IMG/VR virus record: IMGVR_UViG_3300009151_000237
Coordinates: 1-31,978 of that record
DNA from: a virus
DNA length: 31,978 nucleotides
Direction: 5' to 3' (one strand)
The notes under the pieces were generated by a model. It ran no database searches. It saw nothing but the letters and a program-made list of their open reading frames with translations, and was not told the DNA's origin. The position numbers were made by a program, and so were the translations under genes. Numbering within the stretch: the stretch's first letter is position 1; each line of letters begins with the position of its first letter. Below are positions 25,452-31,978 of this stretch, in pieces.

Positions 25452-26812
25452 TAGAATATGCCTCCTACTGTATTAGTCCATAACGCAGAATTATTATCTA
25501 CTGAAGAGTATTGAGTAACTGAACTATCTTTAGCTAACTCCAAGACTGTCCTATATGAATGTATGGTTAACAAATGTCTTACTGCAGTAACTAAGTATTT
25601 GCCGGAATAGAACTCATCAGGCTCCTTTTTAACTGGATCTTTAGATAGCAAGTTAAATTTTATTACTCTACCAACAGTTATACCAGGATCACCAGGAACT
25701 GAAATCTTGATCCTTGTATAATTCAATAACGGCAGTTGTGCGGTCCTATATGGGATATAAGTTTCTGCAAAAATATTTGGCGCAACAGAACCCGGTTTCT
25801 CTTTAATAAATGTAGCATCCGACTGGTTATAGTTTGAAAAGACTAATTTATATGCAGCTTGTGGTGTTTGGTTTAACCCATCACCGAATCTATTCGTGAA
25901 ATTATTTGTGACAGGATAAGAATTCAATTTAGTTGCTCGACTTGAGTAGTCTCCGTAGTCAAAATTTGTTATCTTATATCTTCTTAACAATGGATCTACA
26001 GATAACAGTTTGTTACCAAAAACTCCGGAATTGATTGCACCCAAGGTATCAAATGAATCCATGATTTCATATGTTTGCACATTATACATTTTATCCGATA
26101 AGGTCTGCGTCATTGCGTCTATATTTTTGGGATTAAAAGCATACTCATGGTATACAGTTTGACCAAATAAGGACTGTAGCGATCTGAAGTTATAGCCAAA
26201 TTTATCCTCGTATAGTAACATATCTGCACCAAGATTGTTTGAATTTGGTCTTGCGTATGTAGACAACCAGTTAATGGCATCGAATGGCTTTAGATTAGGT
26301 ATAATGAAACTGTATACACCAACAGTAGATTCAATAGCTGCAATCCTAGAAGTGGGAACTTTCAAAAAAGTTCTTAGTATATCATTAACATTTGAAGCAA
26401 TGTCCTTATTACTATAGGATTTACTTACTTTGTATTGTTCAGACAACAGTAATTCTTCAGAACAAAAGTATAGTGAATAGGTTTCTGTATTACCTTCGTT
26501 TTCAGGTTTTCTTTTTGCAACTTTGAAAATACGGAATAACTTATCAACAATCTGAGTTGTGCTGTCTGCTTTACCGAAAGTTATTCTAATAAATTCGTTG
26601 CCGTTCATGTGGAGTTTTTCAATGTACCCGGTCGAATCCACGACCATCAGGTAACCAGAAGCGGTATTGTTGAAAAGGTCTTCATTGTACGACAATTCAA
26701 CGAGTATATTCTTGACATCAATAGAAGTAACTGAAGTCAGTATCGTCAAATTTACAAGGGTGTAATCATTAGGATAAACTACACCTGGCTGTGTTAACGC
26801 TGCATCTGCCAT
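25451..26812 (-). CDS. 27: Baseplate hub protein, gp27-like
   Basis: This 453-residue protein lies directly before the gp5-like OB gene with a one-base overlap, the usual partnership of the trimeric hub ring gp27 with gp5. The N-terminal half has beta strands typical of hub domains ('SIDVKNILVELSYNEDLFNN', 'GYLMVVDSTGYIEKL', 'EFIRITFGK'). Residues 100-130 ('YSLYFCSEELLLSEQYKVSK') and 150-190 ('LKPFDAINWLSTYAR') fit the inserted tube-like domain and a conserved hub motif. The C-terminus (residues 365-420) has 'RIKISVPGDPGITVGRVIKF' and 'YSGKYLVTAVRHLL', a pattern I associate with D-like/gp27 hub proteins. T4 gp27 has 391 residues. The family is assigned by pattern and position rather than by alignment. 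Confidence 0.68.
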   Translation of the reverse strand: MADAALTQPGVVYPNDYTLVNLTILTSVTSIDVKNILVELSYNEDLFNNTASGYLMVVDSTGYIEKLHMNGNEFIRITFGKADSTTQIVDKLFRIFKVAKRKPENEGNTETYSLYFCSEELLLSEQYKVSKSYSNKDIASNVNDILRTFLKVPTSRIAAIESTVGVYSFIIPNLKPFDAINWLSTYARPNSNNLGADMLLYEDKFGYNFRSLQSLFGQTVYHEYAFNPKNIDAMTQTLSDKMYNVQTYEIMDSFDTLGAINSGVFGNKLLSVDPLLRRYKITNFDYGDYSSRATKLNSYPVTNNFTNRFGDGLNQTPQAAYKLVFSNYNQSDATFIKEKPGSVAPNIFAETYIPYRTAQLPLLNYTRIKISVPGDPGITVGRVIKFNLLSKDPVKKEPDEFYSGKYLVTAVRHLLTIHSYRTVLELAKDSSVTQYSSVDNNSALWTNTVGGIF

Positions 26813-26813
26813 A

Positions 26814-27473
26814 TCATTGACTCATTAACGATTTAAATTGACTTTCGATCTGTGGAACATAAATTGAGTTTATGAGATTGATATTTCTCTTTGCTTCATT
26901 CTGTTGCACTTCGTAATCATATATTGATTGTGTGTATAGTGTCACGGTTTCAGAAACTTGTGTGCCGTCAGCAAAAGTTCCGATATTGGATCCGACCACG
27001 GTATTATTATATGCCGTTTGGTCAATCACATAAGTTGAAGTGTTGGCTTGTGAAGATAAGCTATCGACTGTGGTTATGCTTTTGATATAATTTTGAATCG
27101 TGCTTTGAGTATATGAGAACACTTGTGTTGGTGATACGGTATTAGCTGTGGTGTTTAATGAGTTTGCGGTATCATCTGTATATTTTTTCACAATGTAATC
27201 TTGGTGTAGGTTTGGGTTCATTGGCCAATCCCATTGTGGATCAATAATTAAATTCGCAAATAACACTAACCAATAACGATAAGAGTCGCCGTAGTATTTG
27301 TGGGCAATGATTTCTGGAGTATCGCCGTCTTGAATGTCATAAGAATAAAATAGCAACGGATTTCTTAGTAACCCTGGAATAATCTCAGATCGAACCATGA
27401 GATTTGTGAGTGTGATTAGGTTACCTGAGTAATCAATTGACGCAATCTTAGGTAATGATTGGAAGTATTTCAT
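26814..27473 (-). CDS. 53: Baseplate wedge protein gp53 (LysM-like)
   Basis: A homologue of T4 gp53, which clamps wedges together around the hub. The decisive block is residues 42-90, with 'YDIQDGDTPEIIAHKYYGDS' and 'YWLVLFANLIIDPQWDWPM'. It parallels the T4 region in which a LysM-like element is followed by 'YWVLL' and 'PYYGW'. Length 219 compares with 196 in T4. The middle (residues 100-185) is Thr/Ser-rich and differs from T4. The last 35 residues are helical ('YEVQQNEAKRNINLINSIYV'). It overlaps the gene 48 stop by one base and precedes the hub gene by one base. Confidence 0.87.
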   Translation of the reverse strand: MKYFQSLPKIASIDYSGNLITLTNLMVRSEIIPGLLRNPLLFYSYDIQDGDTPEIIAHKYYGDSYRYWLVLFANLIIDPQWDWPMNPNLHQDYIVKKYTDDTANSLNTTANTVSPTQVFSYTQSTIQNYIKSITTVDSLSSQANTSTYVIDQTAYNNTVVGSNIGTFADGTQVSETVTLYTQSIYDYEVQQNEAKRNINLINSIYVPQIESQFKSLMSQ

Positions 27474-28654
27474 TATCTTAGCCCTCTGTCGTCACTACTA
27501 GTATGACCAAGCTCAAGTCTCTTCCTATCAACAATTTCAATTTCTTCAAATCCTAGGGTCATTGTTGTTTGTATTGGAGCGCCGTCAGCATGTGCAGCAA
27601 ATCCATTGGGTGCGAAATTGACACTAATATCTTTTAATACGCAGTCAGTGTATCTGGGTAGGAATGTGTTTTCTTTACCCTTATTATAAAATTTAACCGC
27701 AAAAAGTGCAGGCGGTATTAAATACATACTTTGACTTGATATGGTATCTCCACTAGAGAAAGTTGGTGCAGCATAACGTTTGAACGTGTATATGATTTCA
27801 TCCACAGTCTTTGCTTCTTTTATGGATTTTGGACTAAACGTGAAAGATAATGAAAATGCCCGGACACCTAAGCCTCGATATAACATTTGTAGTTGTGGGT
27901 TACTTGTAAACCCCTGACCCTGTAATAATACTTCGGCAAGCCCGGAGGAATCTGCACCAGCAAAACCGGCAACCTTACCTATGCCTTTAGCAATCTTGTC
28001 TTGAATGAATGGGTCACTTGATACTGCACCCCAAACGGCTCCGGCTTTGTTTAAAGCCCCACTAGCACCTCCGGCTGCACTAAACCCTTTAGGTGCAAGT
28101 TGTTCTAGTGCCCGCACACTTTGTATAGTACTACCTAAAATGTCTCTCATGCTTACTGTATCCCACTGTGCGCTATAATCTTGCAATACAGTATCTGGCA
28201 TGTACAATGATATGATTGCTTTTGTGTTTTTAATTGGTGCCGTTACTTGCAGGCCTTCTTTTAATCCACTACTTATTGCTTTAGTAATATTGACGCCGGT
28301 TTCTGATCCGGTAGATATTATACCCAACTCAGCCAAAAATGGAGATACAGAATCTACAGCAGTTTGAATCTTACCTCCAACTTGACTGGTTACACCTTCG
28401 AGAGCGGTAGCTGCACTTTTAAAACCTATACCTGTTCCTTGATTGGTATCTTTATATTGTGCGGGAACAATTTCCTTTATCGAAAACGTAACGTAATGAC
28501 TTTTAGTCGCATCAGTTGAAAGTTCAGTAGGATAATTGAGTGTAGATAAAGATTTGCCACCAAAGAGTGAGGCTAATGGCCCACTAGCAAATTGCCCGAT
28601 AGTTCCGGGTAGTGCTACTCCACCGATTGATGTAGGTATGGAAATTATTGCCAT
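27473..28654 (-). CDS. 48: Baseplate tail-tube cap/initiator, gp48/gp54-like
   Basis: A 393-residue member of the gp48/gp54 group that caps the baseplate and starts tail-tube growth. Residues 38-65 ('LNYPTELSTDATKSHYVTFS', then 'IKEIVPAQ') match the opening strand of this group. The C-terminal third (about residues 265-385) shows 'LYRGLGVRAFSLSFTFSPKS', 'EAKTVDEIIYTFKRYAAPTF', 'PALFAVKFY' and 'TMTLGFEEIEIVDRKRL', the usual gp48-type finish. The middle is Ala/Gly-rich. T4 gp48 has 364 residues and gp54 has 320. I prefer 48, because a second tube-fold protein is encoded across the divergent point, but 54 cannot be ruled out. TATAAATA lies 30 nt upstream, so this gene opens the leftward late operon. 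Confidence 0.72.
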   Translation of the reverse strand: MAIISIPTSIGGVALPGTIGQFASGPLASLFGGKSLSTLNYPTELSTDATKSHYVTFSIKEIVPAQYKDTNQGTGIGFKSAATALEGVTSQVGGKIQTAVDSVSPFLAELGIISTGSETGVNITKAISSGLKEGLQVTAPIKNTKAIISLYMPDTVLQDYSAQWDTVSMRDILGSTIQSVRALEQLAPKGFSAAGGASGALNKAGAVWGAVSSDPFIQDKIAKGIGKVAGFAGADSSGLAEVLLQGQGFTSNPQLQMLYRGLGVRAFSLSFTFSPKSIKEAKTVDEIIYTFKRYAAPTFSSGDTISSQSMYLIPPALFAVKFYNKGKENTFLPRYTDCVLKDISVNFAPNGFAAHADGAPIQTTMTLGFEEIEIVDRKRLELGHTSSDDRGLR

Positions 28655-28683
28655 TGGGGTTCTCTAAAAATGATTATACATAG

Positions 28684-28691
28684 TATTTATA
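28684..28691 (-). promoter_or_regulatory. Late promoter (exact TATAAATA) for leftward baseplate operon
   Basis: A perfect T4-type late box on the minus strand, 30 nt before the gene 48 start, in the gap between two divergent genes. The expected start site near 28677 would leave a leader of about 20 nt. Its first base (28691) coincides with the A of the chosen gene 4 start codon on the other strand. T4-like phages read such boxes with the gp55/gp33 sigma-like pair. Confidence 0.75.
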
Positions 28692-29125
28692 TGGCATATT
28701 CTGGAAAGTTCGTCCCCAAAAATCCACACAAATATGTGGGTGACTATAAAAACATCATTTACCGGTCAAGCTGGGAATGTAGGGTCATGTCCTATCTGGA
28801 CAAAGAACCCACCATAATATCCTGGGCATCAGAAGAACTCATTATCCCTTATATATCCCCGGTTGACGGAAAGAGGCACAGATACTTCCCAGATTTCTTG
28901 GTGAAGTATCGTTCACCGGATAATAAGTTAAAAACTATGTTGATTGAAGTCAAGCCCAAGAAACAGGCCATGGAACCTGTAAAGAAGAAACGAATAACAC
29001 CGCAATATATTCGTGAGGTTGCAACTTGGGGTGTAAATCAAGCAAAGTGGGCAGCAGCAACTGAGTTGTGTTTAGATAGAGGCTGGGTGTTCAAAATACT
29101 AACTGAAGACGATTTAGGAATATAA
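28691..29125 (+). CDS. 4: Head completion nuclease-fold protein gp4
   Basis: A 144-residue homologue of T4 gp4 (also called gp50 in older maps), which finishes DNA-filled heads before tail joining. The sequence has a PD-(D/E)xK nuclease layout like TnsA: 'YRSSWECRV' with Glu29, 'YFPDFLVKY' with Asp68, and 'LIEVKPKKQ' with Glu86 and Lys88. The end 'WGVNQAKWAAA' and 'WVFKILTEDDLGI' is typical of the aquatic T4-like version. I chose the ATG at 28691 because the protein family begins 'YSGKFVPKNPHKY'. The in-frame ATG at 28670 would add seven residues and cross the opposite promoter. No clear Shine-Dalgarno is seen for either. It heads the rightward gene set. Confidence 0.83.
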   Translation: MAYSGKFVPKNPHKYVGDYKNIIYRSSWECRVMSYLDKEPTIISWASEELIIPYISPVDGKRHRYFPDFLVKYRSPDNKLKTMLIEVKPKKQAMEPVKKKRITPQYIREVATWGVNQAKWAAATELCLDRGWVFKILTEDDLGI

Positions 29126-29132
29126 CTAAATA
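29125..29132 (+). promoter_or_regulatory. ACTAAATA box five bases before the gp2-like gene
   Basis: CTAAATA followed by CGCAT and ATG. The same core is at 6884-6891 on the other strand. The spacing is almost the same as at genes 25 and 8, and again no Shine-Dalgarno sequence is seen. Weak as a promoter by itself. Confidence 0.25.
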
Positions 29133-29137
29133 CGCAT

Positions 29138-29764
29138 ATGGCTACTCAATCAAAACTCACCATACTCGCGGAACAAAAGAAAACTGAAGGGCTGAGGACT
29201 ATGTCCAAAGACTCGGTGACCTGGTTGCGTGAAAAAATAGATGAGATTAAGAAAACATCTAATATTGCTTCGACAATTTCCCGTGAAACATTCAGACAAA
29301 CCAATCAGTTTAGATTAGGTATGTTGTATTGTTTCTACTATGACCCCAAGACCAAAGCAGATATGCCATATTGGGATAAGTTCCCGATGGTTCTGGTCTT
29401 GGAACGATACAATGACGGTTTTCTTGGGTTGAATTTACATTATTTGCCGGTTAAATATCGTGTTGCGTTTTTAACCAAATTGATGAAATTTGCTCAACTA
29501 ACACCAGATAATGATATCAAGCGTATGCGTATATCATATGATATTTTGCAAGCAACTAAACGGTATGCTGAGTTCAGACCATGCATCAAGCGTTATTTAC
29601 ACAACCATGTCAGATCAAAGTTGTTGACGATTCAGCCAAACGAATGGGATGTAGCCATAATGTTACCTCTACACCAATTCAAAGGTGCTAAGGCGCAGAC
29701 TGTATGGAAAGATTCTGTACAAGAATACAAAGAACACATGGCTCACTTTAATCAGGACGAATAA
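29138..29764 (+). CDS. Probable DNA end protector protein, gp2-like, 208 aa
   Basis: The central block 'LYCFYYDPKTKADMPYWDKF' (residues 63-82), followed by 'PMVLVLERYNDGFLGLNLHY' and 'LPVKYRVAFLTKLMKFA', is a pattern I know from T4-like phages, where it is often labelled DNA end protector (T4 gp2). That protein sits on the packaged DNA end and guards it from RecBCD. The C-terminal half continues 'FRPCIKRYLHNHVRSKLLTI' and 'EWDVAIMLPLHQFKGA'. In T4, gene 2 is also next to gene 4, which supports the call. T4 gp2 is longer (274 residues). A different virion role is possible, since the label is inherited and I cannot align it. The stop overlaps the next start (TAATG). Confidence 0.5.
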   Translation: MATQSKLTILAEQKKTEGLRTMSKDSVTWLREKIDEIKKTSNIASTISRETFRQTNQFRLGMLYCFYYDPKTKADMPYWDKFPMVLVLERYNDGFLGLNLHYLPVKYRVAFLTKLMKFAQLTPDNDIKRMRISYDILQATKRYAEFRPCIKRYLHNHVRSKLLTIQPNEWDVAIMLPLHQFKGAKAQTVWKDSVQEYKEHMAHFNQDE

Positions 29765-30459
29765 TGCCAGTAAATATCACAGAATTCTTATCATCTTTTA
29801 ATGGTGATCCAGCCAGACCTAATAGATTTGATGTATCTATTCCTGCTCCTGTGCCTTTGCTTCCGTATTTGGCTACATCCAGGAAACTTACATTCCGTTG
29901 TGAGACTGCACAACTACCTAGCAGATCATTTGCAACTGCGGATCAAAAGTTTGGCTCCAATCCAATTGAAAAACATGCATACCATTCGAATTATAATGAA
30001 TCTGAGATGACTTTTGTTGTTTCTAATGACATGAGTGAGAAGATTTTCTTTGATATGTGGATGGAGTATATCAATCCAACGATGAGTTTTGATTTCAATT
30101 ACCGAGATGATTATATTTCCACTTTGGTAGTGAATCAATATGACAATTCAAATTCTTTGGTTTACTCAGTCAACCTGATCGATGCTTTTCCGATTGCAGT
30201 TAATCAATTAGACCTCGATTGGTCCAGCGATTCAACGCATCATAAGTTGGCTGTAGTATTTGCATATAGATACTGGCAGAATAATTCCATTCGCCAATTA
30301 GGCTCTAGTTTACTACAGGCTGGCATTTCTAGTATACTGAATTCAGCAGGCGGTTTAACTGGGCTAACAACGCCGACACCTAATGATATGTTTTTGTCAT
30401 CGACTGAAATGGATGTATTAAACCAGCAAGCACAAGATAATGGTGAATTTGCAATTTAA
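29764..30459 (+). CDS. Tail-tube-fold protein (gp19/gp54 family), 231 aa
   Basis: A beta-sandwich protein of the T4 gp19 tail-tube group. Markers are 'RPNRFDVSIPAPVP' (residues 18-31), 'KLTFRCETAQLPSRSFAT' (41-58), 'EMTFVVSNDMSEKIFFDMWM' (80-99), 'FNYRDDYISTLVVNQYD' and 'DAFPIAVNQLDLDWSSDSTH', ending in 'VFAYRYW'. The last 55 residues are a flexible Ser/Leu/Gly-rich tail not expected in a simple tube monomer. It is not next to sheath gene 18 here but beside 26 and 51. A tube initiator (gp54-like) or second tube protein is therefore as likely as the main gp19. It starts at the overlapping stop of the gp2-like gene. Confidence 0.7.
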   Translation: MPVNITEFLSSFNGDPARPNRFDVSIPAPVPLLPYLATSRKLTFRCETAQLPSRSFATADQKFGSNPIEKHAYHSNYNESEMTFVVSNDMSEKIFFDMWMEYINPTMSFDFNYRDDYISTLVVNQYDNSNSLVYSVNLIDAFPIAVNQLDLDWSSDSTHHKLAVVFAYRYWQNNSIRQLGSSLLQAGISSILNSAGGLTGLTTPTPNDMFLSSTEMDVLNQQAQDNGEFAI

Positions 30460-30478
30460 AATGAAATGAGGGAATATT

Positions 30479-31204
30479 ATGGCCTTACCAAAAATTGACG
30501 CACCTGTATATGATTTGATTTTACCACTTTCCAAGAAAAAGATACGTTATCGGCCTTTCTTAGTGAAAGAGCAAAGAAATCTTATGATGGCGATGGAATC
30601 CAATGAACCGGAAACCATTGAGAAAAACATCAAACAAGTTTTACATAATTGTACTTTGACTGAGGACCTTGATATTGATAGTTTACCGATTGTTGATGTT
30701 GAATACTATTTCATTCAGTTGCGAGCAAGGTCTGTTGGTGAAGTAGTAGAAAACAAATATAAGTGTGAAAATGTTGTAGAAGATACGCCATGTGGTAATC
30801 TCATGGACGCCAATTTTAACCTATTAGAGATTCAAGTTAATCAGGACCCAGATACAAAAGATGAGATTCAGTTAACGGATAACATTTTTATTAAATTGCG
30901 TTACCCAACATTTTCTGTCTTGAATTCATCTAAGAACATTGATAATGCAACTGATTTAGTATTTGAAATGATTCTAGATAGTATTGAACATATATTTGAC
31001 GGGGAACAGTTCTTTTATGCAAAAGAGTCGAGCAAGGAAGAATTAGTTGAATTCGTTGAATCATTGAATACTACACAATTCGGTAAGATTGAAGAATTCT
31101 TTAGTAATCTTCCTACGTTAAATAAGAAAATTGAGATGGACTGTAAGAAGTGTGGCTTTCACCACATTATCGATGTGGAGGGACTCGAAAATTTTTTCGG
31201 ATAG
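30479..31204 (+). CDS. 26: Baseplate hub assembly protein gp26 (T4 baseplate protein family)
   Basis: A 241-residue homologue of T4 gp26 (208 residues), needed to assemble the hub. The N-terminus 'LPKIDAPVYDLILPLSKKKI' with 'RYRPFLVKEQRNLMMAME' is the family hallmark, followed by 'VEYYFIQLRARSVGE' at residues 74-88. Four cysteines stand as two pairs, Cys96/Cys105 and Cys222/Cys225 ('DCKKCGF'), which could bind zinc. A strong GAGGGAA ribosome-binding site precedes the ATG. The small 51-like gene follows after two bases, mirroring the T4 26-51 order. It probably acts as an assembly factor with that partner. Confidence 0.85.
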   Translation: MALPKIDAPVYDLILPLSKKKIRYRPFLVKEQRNLMMAMESNEPETIEKNIKQVLHNCTLTEDLDIDSLPIVDVEYYFIQLRARSVGEVVENKYKCENVVEDTPCGNLMDANFNLLEIQVNQDPDTKDEIQLTDNIFIKLRYPTFSVLNSSKNIDNATDLVFEMILDSIEHIFDGEQFFYAKESSKEELVEFVESLNTTQFGKIEEFFSNLPTLNKKIEMDCKKCGFHHIIDVEGLENFFG

Positions 31205-31206
31205 CA

Positions 31207-31392
31207 ATGCGGCATGATACCTTGAGGAATTATTATACGACAAACTTTGCATTAATGCAACACCATCATTATAGTTTGTCTGAGCTTGAAGGTATGATAC
31301 CGTGGGAACGTGAAGTTTATGTAGGTTTGTTATCGCAATATGTGGAAGAAGAGAATGATAAGATAAAACAAAGGAATTCGGAACGTAGATGA
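31207..31392 (+). CDS. 51: Small baseplate hub assembly protein, gp51-like, 61 aa
   Basis: A 61-residue protein from the ATG at 31207, just after gene 26. The core 'YSLSELEGMIPWEREVYVGL' followed by 'LSQYVEEENDK' is a known aquatic-phage pattern for the gene following 26, usually called gp51. The central IPWERE.Y segment also occurs in tail assembly chaperone partners. The frame is open upstream to 31150, but the earlier start lies inside gene 26, so 31207 is preferred. The product is far shorter than T4 gp51, so homology may be limited to one helical motif. The stop overlaps the next start (ATGA), implying coupled translation. Confidence 0.6.
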   Translation: MRHDTLRNYYTTNFALMQHHHYSLSELEGMIPWEREVYVGLLSQYVEEENDKIKQRNSERR

Positions 31393-31978
31393 ACAATCGA
31401 AATGTAAACTCCCAATTAGGTCCACTTATTGCCCAACTTGGTCAAGAGAATGATCTTGGGAAGTTAAATAATCAGCGTGCTGAATTAGATAAGAAGATTG
31501 TAGACCTGTTAGTAAAACAGCAGTCTACGATTGCAGGTTTACAAAAAAATCTTGGTGTTAGTAAACCGCAGAAGCCTGCTGGTGCGCCAAGCACTGCTCA
31601 GAAGGTGGGCAATGTCAACACCGGGTTCTATGCTGATGTAGTCTCAGGGAGCAAACCAAGACTGACCAAAGGTGATGGCGCTGCAAGAGTCGGCGTAAAA
31701 ATCTATAACGTCATCAAAAACGACATAGAAGATAGAAGACTGAAGGCTGAATTGACTAAGAATTTTCAGTCCGACAATTTTGATAGTGAAAAACGCAGAC
31801 ATGACGAACTCATTGCTGCTATCAAGAAGGCCAAAGGTAAACCAGGTAAAGCACCTTTACCTGGGCGAGATGAAAAAGGCCGGTTCATTAAGAAACCCGA
31901 TGAGGCTCCGGGTGTTAAACCTCCTGCACAAGCACCAGCGCCAGCAGCCGCACCTGCTCCAGCACCGGCACCAGCACC
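31389..31978 (+). CDS. Large tail/hub protein, N-terminal 196 residues (cut by right edge)
   Basis: The open frame begins at ATGA overlapping the 51-like stop and runs to the window edge. Residues 20-55 form a predicted coiled coil ('LNNQRAELDKKIVDLLVKQQ'). Residues 72-130 are charged and mixed. Residues 134-147 have 'EKRRHDELIAAIKK'. Residues 160-169 hold 'RDEKGRFIKK', a motif often seen in the N-terminal part of very long phage tail proteins. From residue 175 a Pro/Ala repeat starts and continues off the edge. In T4 the genes after 51 are 27 and 29 (hub, tape measure). Since 27 is on the other strand, this may be the tape-measure or a hub protein. The missing tail lysozyme could lie here (speculation). 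Confidence 0.55.
   Translation, partial: MNNRNVNSQLGPLIAQLGQENDLGKLNNQRAELDKKIVDLLVKQQSTIAGLQKNLGVSKPQKPAGAPSTAQKVGNVNTGFYADVVSGSKPRLTKGDGAARVGVKIYNVIKNDIEDRRLKAELTKNFQSDNFDSEKRRHDELIAAIKKAKGKPGKAPLPGRDEKGRFIKKPDEAPGVKPPAQAPAPAAAPAPAPAPA

Noticed and set aside
31118-31396. 92-codon minus-strand frame over the 51-like gene
   Set aside because: It is antisense to gene 26 and the 51-like gene, whose plus-strand frames carry conserved motifs and tight gene junctions.

Overview
The window is a tail and baseplate block from a T4-like contractile-tailed phage (class Caudoviricetes). It most resembles the aquatic group that includes the cyanophages and pelagiphages. The evidence is an ordered set of T4 baseplate homologues (48, 53, 27, 5, 25, 6, 7, 8 on one strand; 4, 2-like, tail-tube-like, 26, 51 on the other), together with aquatic-phage signatures: a DUF4815-type protein, a glycine-rich fibre, the 117-residue 'NYAGIGYTYD' protein, and candidate TATAAATA-type late promoters. 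No bacterial housekeeping gene, tRNA, integrase or transposase is visible. The host cannot be fixed from this window, though an aquatic bacterium is likely.

Layout. A divergent point near 28655-28690 separates two gene sets. Leftward (minus strand), in order of transcription: tail-tube cap/initiator (48), wedge 53, hub 27, hub/spike OB protein (5 without a recognisable lysozyme), a separate spike beta-helix protein, a glycine-rich adhesin and a small conserved protein. Next come wedge 25, wedge 6, a very large wedge-7-like protein and a tail fibre. Then wedge 8, a 1642-residue DUF4815-type protein, its 731-residue partner, a 76-residue coiled-coil protein and a fibre ending in a peptidase S74 auto-cleaving chaperone. 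Last are a small BppU-like protein and a further fibre that runs off the left edge. Rightward (plus strand): head-completion nuclease 4, a probable DNA-end protector (2-like), a tail-tube-fold protein, 26, a small 51-like protein, and a large coiled-coil/Pro-Ala-rich protein cut by the right edge.

How they fit together. Products 26 and 51 would help build the hub. Products 27, 5 and the spike form the central piercing device. Products 53, 25, 6, 7 and 8 form the six wedges. The DUF4815 protein, its partner, the three fibre-like proteins and the glycine-rich protein make the host-contact periphery. Product 48 and the tail-tube-fold protein start the tube. Products 4 and 2 finish the DNA-filled head.

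Genes are tightly packed: many neighbours overlap by 1-8 nt (TAATG or ATGA junctions) and there is no gene-free stretch above 300 bases. The longest gaps (100, 70 and 69 nt) each hold a TATAAATA-like late-promoter candidate. The most notable features are a receptor-module cassette copied within and between two fibre genes, a duplicated block in the gp7-like protein, a 'GxGY' beta-repeat spread over at least five virion proteins, and promoter-like boxes lying 4-5 nt before three start codons that lack a Shine-Dalgarno sequence.
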